This document shows positions 60,950 to 64,000 of a stretch of 64,000 nucleotides of DNA, one piece after another. The notes beneath the pieces are model-generated. The model was not told where the DNA came from. It saw only the letters and a list, made by a program, of their open reading frames with translations, and did not search any database. The number at the start of each line of letters is the position of its first letter. Within the stretch, counting starts at the first letter, position 1. This DNA comes from Hyposmocoma kahamanoa (Eukaryota > Arthropoda > Insecta > Lepidoptera > Cosmopterigidae). The translations under genes and the position numbers were made by a program. Location: the NCBI RefSeq assembly GCF_003589595.1, contig NW_020654810.1, forward strand, positions 7,079,389 through 7,143,388. The letters are read 5' to 3'.

Positions 60950-61077
60950 TATTTCTGCCACCAAGCAGTAATATTAGCATTACAGGATTCCGGTTACGAA
61001 GGGTAAGGATGCCGGTGAAATTACAGGCACATGTGACATAGCTCGTTCGTCCCGCCACTTGATATTATAAAAAAAAG
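60950..61077 (+). mobile_element. SINE-B, internally deleted
   Basis: TATTTCTGCCACCAAGCAGT, GTGAAATTACAGGCACATGT then a jump to GCTCGTTCGTCCCGCCACTT and GATATTATAAAAAAA. Confidence 0.75.
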
Positions 61078-61594
61078 GTATTTTGTAATCTCGCTCAGTA
61101 CGTCATTTATTTACAAATGTAACGTTCGTTCGGTGCTTAAAAAAGTCATCGTAGACGTGTTTATTGTTGTGTTTATGGTAGTTTGAACAAGAGTGCCTCA
61201 AATTCAGAATTGTTTAGCATATTCGTACTTCTATAATCGAAATACCAAACCGCAATGCTAGTATAAAAAATATGAATATGTAAGTACAGCATTCGACAAA
61301 ACTTATTTGAGCATAGCACAAGAATGCTGTGATTAATACCTCAAATTACTCAAATTATGTTTTTAACTTGTTGACGTATCAAAAATAATAATGTAACAAC
61401 CCTACGCTCCGACCGCGACGTGTAGACACTGACTCGCTGAACAGGCGGGAATTGGACTAGGTTTGTCTTATTATTATAATACTCTAGGTCTCCAAATACA
61501 TACTTGTCGGTTATTAAGCTGACAAAGTCATCCCCGCAAAGCATTTTCTAACATTCATCCGCGTCATGAGACGCCTTATTATATCAATATCTTG
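61078..61594. other. unassigned sequence
   Basis: Nothing recognised. Confidence 0.4.
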
Positions 61595-61655
61595 AAATGG
61601 AATGTGAGATGGAAGTCAAATGCGCGCTTATTTTTTAGTTTAAAAAAAATGCTCA
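61595..61655 (+). repeat. LINE 3' end (family of 8318-9225)
   Basis: GTGAGATGGAAGTCAAATGC, GCGCTTATTTTTT is the inverse of 8300-8340. Confidence 0.55.
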
Positions 61656-61855
61656 TTAACTTCATTTATTACTTATTTATTTATTGGGCGTTGGCAATTA
61701 AGCCATCATCTTAAGCGGGTAACAAATAATTAACAAACTCAAAACGTAATAATACTAAAAGTAAATCAATATTAAATTGTATGTAAACTGTACCAACAAA
61801 AACCCGCCATTTTTCACTTCATAATAGTGCAAAAACACTTCATTACTTTTTTATG
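61656..61855. other. unassigned AT-rich sequence
   Basis: Nothing recognised. Confidence 0.4.
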
Positions 61856-62048
61856 ACATCAAGCAGTGCGACGAACAAGTGTGGGCCTGGTGATAAGCGA
61901 CACGGTTTAAATCACAAAGATCTGAATGGCACTGCTACTGGGCAATTCCCATGTGCCTGTAATTTCCCCTTTCAAGACTGGAATGTAACAATTACTTGCT
62001 GGGCGGCAGAAATAGGTAAGGTGGCAGTACTTCCCTGGACGAACTCTT
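61856..62048 (-). mobile_element. SINE-B, minus strand, shortened
   Basis: CATCAAGCAGTGCGACGAAC, GGTTTAAATCACAAAGATCT, CATGTGCCTGTAATTTCCCC, GGGCGGCAGAAATAGGTAAG. Confidence 0.75.
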
Positions 62049-62064
62049 ACTTACTTACTACTTA

Positions 62065-62345
62065 TCACCATCATCAACCTATTTATACGTCCCACTGTTG
62101 GGTACGGGTTTCCTCTCAGGCGAGGGTTTAGGCCATAGTCCGCCACGCTGGCCCTATGCGGGTAGGGGACTTAACACGTTTTTCGAGGGTTGTGAACCTT
62201 CTTCGACGTGTAGGTTTCATCACGATATTTTCTTTCACCGAAAAGCCCACGGTACACTCAATCCCGAAACACCCGGATTCGAATCCACTTCGGTATCTGC
62301 TTGGGGGATGGTAGGTCAAATCATTAGTCCACCTTCAGTTAATGT
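62065..62345 (-). mobile_element. SINE-A, near full length, minus strand
   Basis: Distal end TCATCAACCTATTTATACGT, ATAGTCCGCCACGCTGGCCC, GGTTTCATCACGATATTTTC, GGATTCGAATCC (box B complement) and GGTAGGTCAAATCATTAGTC at the head. Confidence 0.8.
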
Positions 62346-62439
62346 TTATGGAGTCGTATACGAATACAAATAATAATAAAATACCATACTACATTAAAAT
62401 CACGCAGTTTCTCTTAAACACGTTAAAATGTCCGGTAGA

Positions 62440-62600
62440 GTTGTCCGAGATCTCGTCGAGATGCTTAGTTTACCCTAGTAGGGACAGAGCAGGCCGAGTA
62501 GGTCAGGGTTGATGTCGCCACGGGACACCAGCATAGCCTGACCTTCCTTCACTTTGCTTTGCCCAAGGTATTGGATGCGCGGGCTTTTGTTTACCTTGAC
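62440..62600 (-). other. coding-like, GC-richer patch of unknown origin
   Basis: Minus-strand reading from about 62590 gives an open stretch with RIQYLGQSKVKEGQAMLVSR, GDINPDLLGLLCPY and a stop at about 62477, then more GC-rich sequence. Composition differs from its flanks. I cannot name a family; it could be an exon end or a transposon piece. Confidence 0.25.
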
Positions 62601-62951
62601 ATCATGGTGATCTGTATATCTCTTTTTGCGGTGAGGAACCTTCTAATGAGTTATACAATTCAAGAATGTCAAACTAGTTGTAATAAACTTTTCTATTTGT
62701 CTTTTATTCGTCGATGAAAATAAATAAATGGCTTAAAATATAAAAAAAATTGCAATTTTCATGATTTAAAGTGGGTAGGGTTAAAGTGTTAATGGTCAAG
62801 TATAGTATTATATAAAAGGCTTTTCTTTATACATTCCGCAAATATTTTAATACTAAAGGACTTAAAAGGTTAATATAATAGAAAATATGAAAAAATATTA
62901 ATAGATGTTAAAAGTAACATTTGGCTAATTATTGCTGCTTGTTTTATATTG
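62601..62951. other. unassigned AT-rich sequence
   Basis: Nothing recognised. Confidence 0.4.
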
Positions 62952-63146
62952 AACTTGTGGTGAAATTACAGACACATGGGACTTGTCAACTTACATATGT
63001 ACGTGTCGGGGTGACGGGCGCAGTGGCAGTGTCCCTCAGATTTTTGCGATTTAAAGCTCTGAGTGGCACTGCAACTGTTATGGACAAGCGTGTAGCTTAC
63101 CATCAGGCGCACGACTTATCCGTCCCATCACTTGATATACTAAAAA
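62952..63146 (+). mobile_element. SINE-B copy, 3' two-thirds
   Basis: TGGTGAAATTACAGACACAT, GGGGTGACGGGCGCAGTGGC, TTTGCGATTTAAAGCTCTGA, CTTACCATCAGGCGCACGAC and CATCACTTGATATACTAAAA. The frame 62921-63190 over it is a repeat by-product. Confidence 0.8.
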
Positions 63147-63388
63147 AAGGCGGAAAACAATACATTCATTTTTGCGATGAAAATATGTAAGACGAAAAAA
63201 CAGAATAGAAAACAACACACAACGCACACACACACAGATTATTTTACCGCCTTTTTCATTTTTTTATATAATGTAAAAAAAAATACCACCGCACAATAGA
63301 ACTACATTTGAATAGGTTTTTTTTTTTTTTATATTTCTTTTATCGAGTTCACCGTGTTAAGGGCTCCACAAAATAAGTCGTCTTGCGC
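63147..63388. other. unassigned; homopolymers and short (CA)n
   Basis: ACACACACACAG at 63225-63236, T-run at 63318-63330. The MITE-M duplication TCTTGCGC is at 63381-63388. Confidence 0.45.
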
Positions 63389-63675
63389 CATTGACTTACA
63401 ATTATATGGACGTCGGGTCCAGCACTAATAAGTGTCCGAACTTATAGGGCGTTAAAATCGTATACAGAGCGTCATTCACGCTTTATTCTTCGTTTGTTCG
63501 ACTGACAGCGAAGCAAGCAGAATTAGACAGTACTGCGATGACATTACAATTTAAATTCAACGTTTTAGCTTTTTCATATTCCTTTACATGTCCACTACGT
63601 TTAAATAGGTTGACTTGGGACATTTTTTTCGTGTTTTTGTATTAGACCCATCGTCCATTTATTTGTAAGTCAATG
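63389..63675 (-). mobile_element. MITE-M copy 2 (287 bp) with perfect 8-bp duplication
   Basis: Inverse of 37886-38171. Flanks TCTTGCGC (63381-63388) and TCTTGCGC (63676-63683). Interior words GTTCGACTGACAGCGAAGCA and AATTTAAATTCAACGTTTTA match copy 1. High similarity suggests fairly recent spread. Confidence 0.9.
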
Positions 63676-63714
63676 TCTTGCGCAGAGATTGTTAGTAAAT
63701 TGTTAATAGATAAA

Positions 63715-63880
63715 GAAGGATGGCGACATCCCGTGTATTTTGTGACCCAGTGTTTTTGACGACGTGCATTAAAGTGTCCTATCAATACGTGTGATTCATT
63801 ATCAAAGCATCAAAAAAGCTAATTGAGTAGGTACATTACAACCTGTAGAAGTTAGGGGTTATAAACTTGATACAGGTTAT
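63715..63880 (+). repeat. repeat N, copy 2
   Basis: GGCGACATCCCGTGTATTTT, GTGACCCAGTGTTTTTGACG, ACGTGCATTAAAG and AAAGCTAATTGAGTAGGTAC; same orientation as 46250-46405 with small insertions. Confidence 0.75.
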
Positions 63881-64000
63881 GTTTATAACAATGTCCTGTA
63901 TTTGGCTTCAGATGTTTGTTAGTAGCAGAAAACAAAAAGTTTTCAGTTTATTCCTAAATATAATAAAGAACTTGCTGAATATTCCTAAATCTGTCAAACT
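63881..64000. other. unassigned end of window
   Basis: Nothing recognised. Confidence 0.4.

Noticed and set aside
62921..63190. 89-residue frame
   Set aside because: Translation of SINE-B; the same peptide-like text arises in other SINE-B copies (for example 42382-42669).

Overview
This window looks like a gene-poor, transposon-packed piece of an insect genome, most likely a moth or butterfly. I recognise no intact host protein-coding gene, rRNA, tRNA gene or CRISPR array. The assignment rests on the visibly AT-rich background and on the mix of elements: tRNA-headed SINEs, BEL/Pao, Ty3/Gypsy, R1-clade, jockey/CR1/L2-like LINEs, Penelope-like elements (PLE), mariner, hAT, Transib and many MITEs. 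Several short repeats here (SINE-B, repeat C) have the look of families that are very abundant in Lepidoptera. This is an inference from family knowledge, not a search. All element coding regions are truncated, frameshifted or internally deleted, except the R1-clade ORF, which is open to its stop but 5'-truncated.

Layout. 1-9.2 kb: SINEs, a LINE tail, a hAT-type MITE nested in another repeat (4.5-5.3 kb), a broken BEL/Pao element on the minus strand with both LTR remnants (5.76-8.19 kb), and a LINE RT end (8.3-9.2 kb). 9.2-18 kb: LINE ORF1 and RT fragments alternating with SINE-A and SINE-B copies. 18.4-20.1 kb: a TA-flanked inverted-repeat element carrying a PLE end with a GIY-YIG domain. 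20.8-24.9 kb: SINE and MITEs. 25-29.1 kb: rearranged BEL/Pao copies in both orientations. 29.9-32.9 kb: a mariner broken by an R1-clade retrotransposon (perfect 17-bp target duplication) and by a repeat C fragment. 33-46.9 kb: dispersed repeats, a THAP-like first-exon fragment, a roughly 100-bp tandem array with an internal inversion, a MITE with perfect 8-bp duplication, an assembly gap (42045-42054), a LINE end and a PLE fragment.

47.1-52.1 kb is the most interesting part. A 2.18-kb Transib element (the family related to vertebrate RAG1) has CACTATG termini, nonamer-like CAAAAATCA motifs 23 and 24 bp inside, a perfect 5-bp CGCCG duplication, and an ORF whose C-terminal half resembles the RAG1 C-terminus. 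It lies next to, and probably inside, the 5' LTR of a deleted Ty3/Gypsy element. 52.4-56 kb: a PLE fragment, then a 3.1-kb ZBED5-like hAT transposon with a perfect 8-bp duplication. 56.8-64 kb: foldback elements, hAT MITEs, LINE RT fragments, SINEs and a second copy of the 286-bp MITE.

Names used below for families I define from repeats inside the window: SINE-A (tRNA-headed, about 300 bp), SINE-B (about 290 bp, A-rich end), SINE-K (tRNA-headed), SINE-T (tRNA-headed with a body containing CATAGATGGCGCTACG), repeats C, D, E, G, I, J, L, N, foldback F, MITE-H and MITE-M. Nothing in the window works as an operon or pathway; the elements are related only by nesting, which gives a relative order of insertion.
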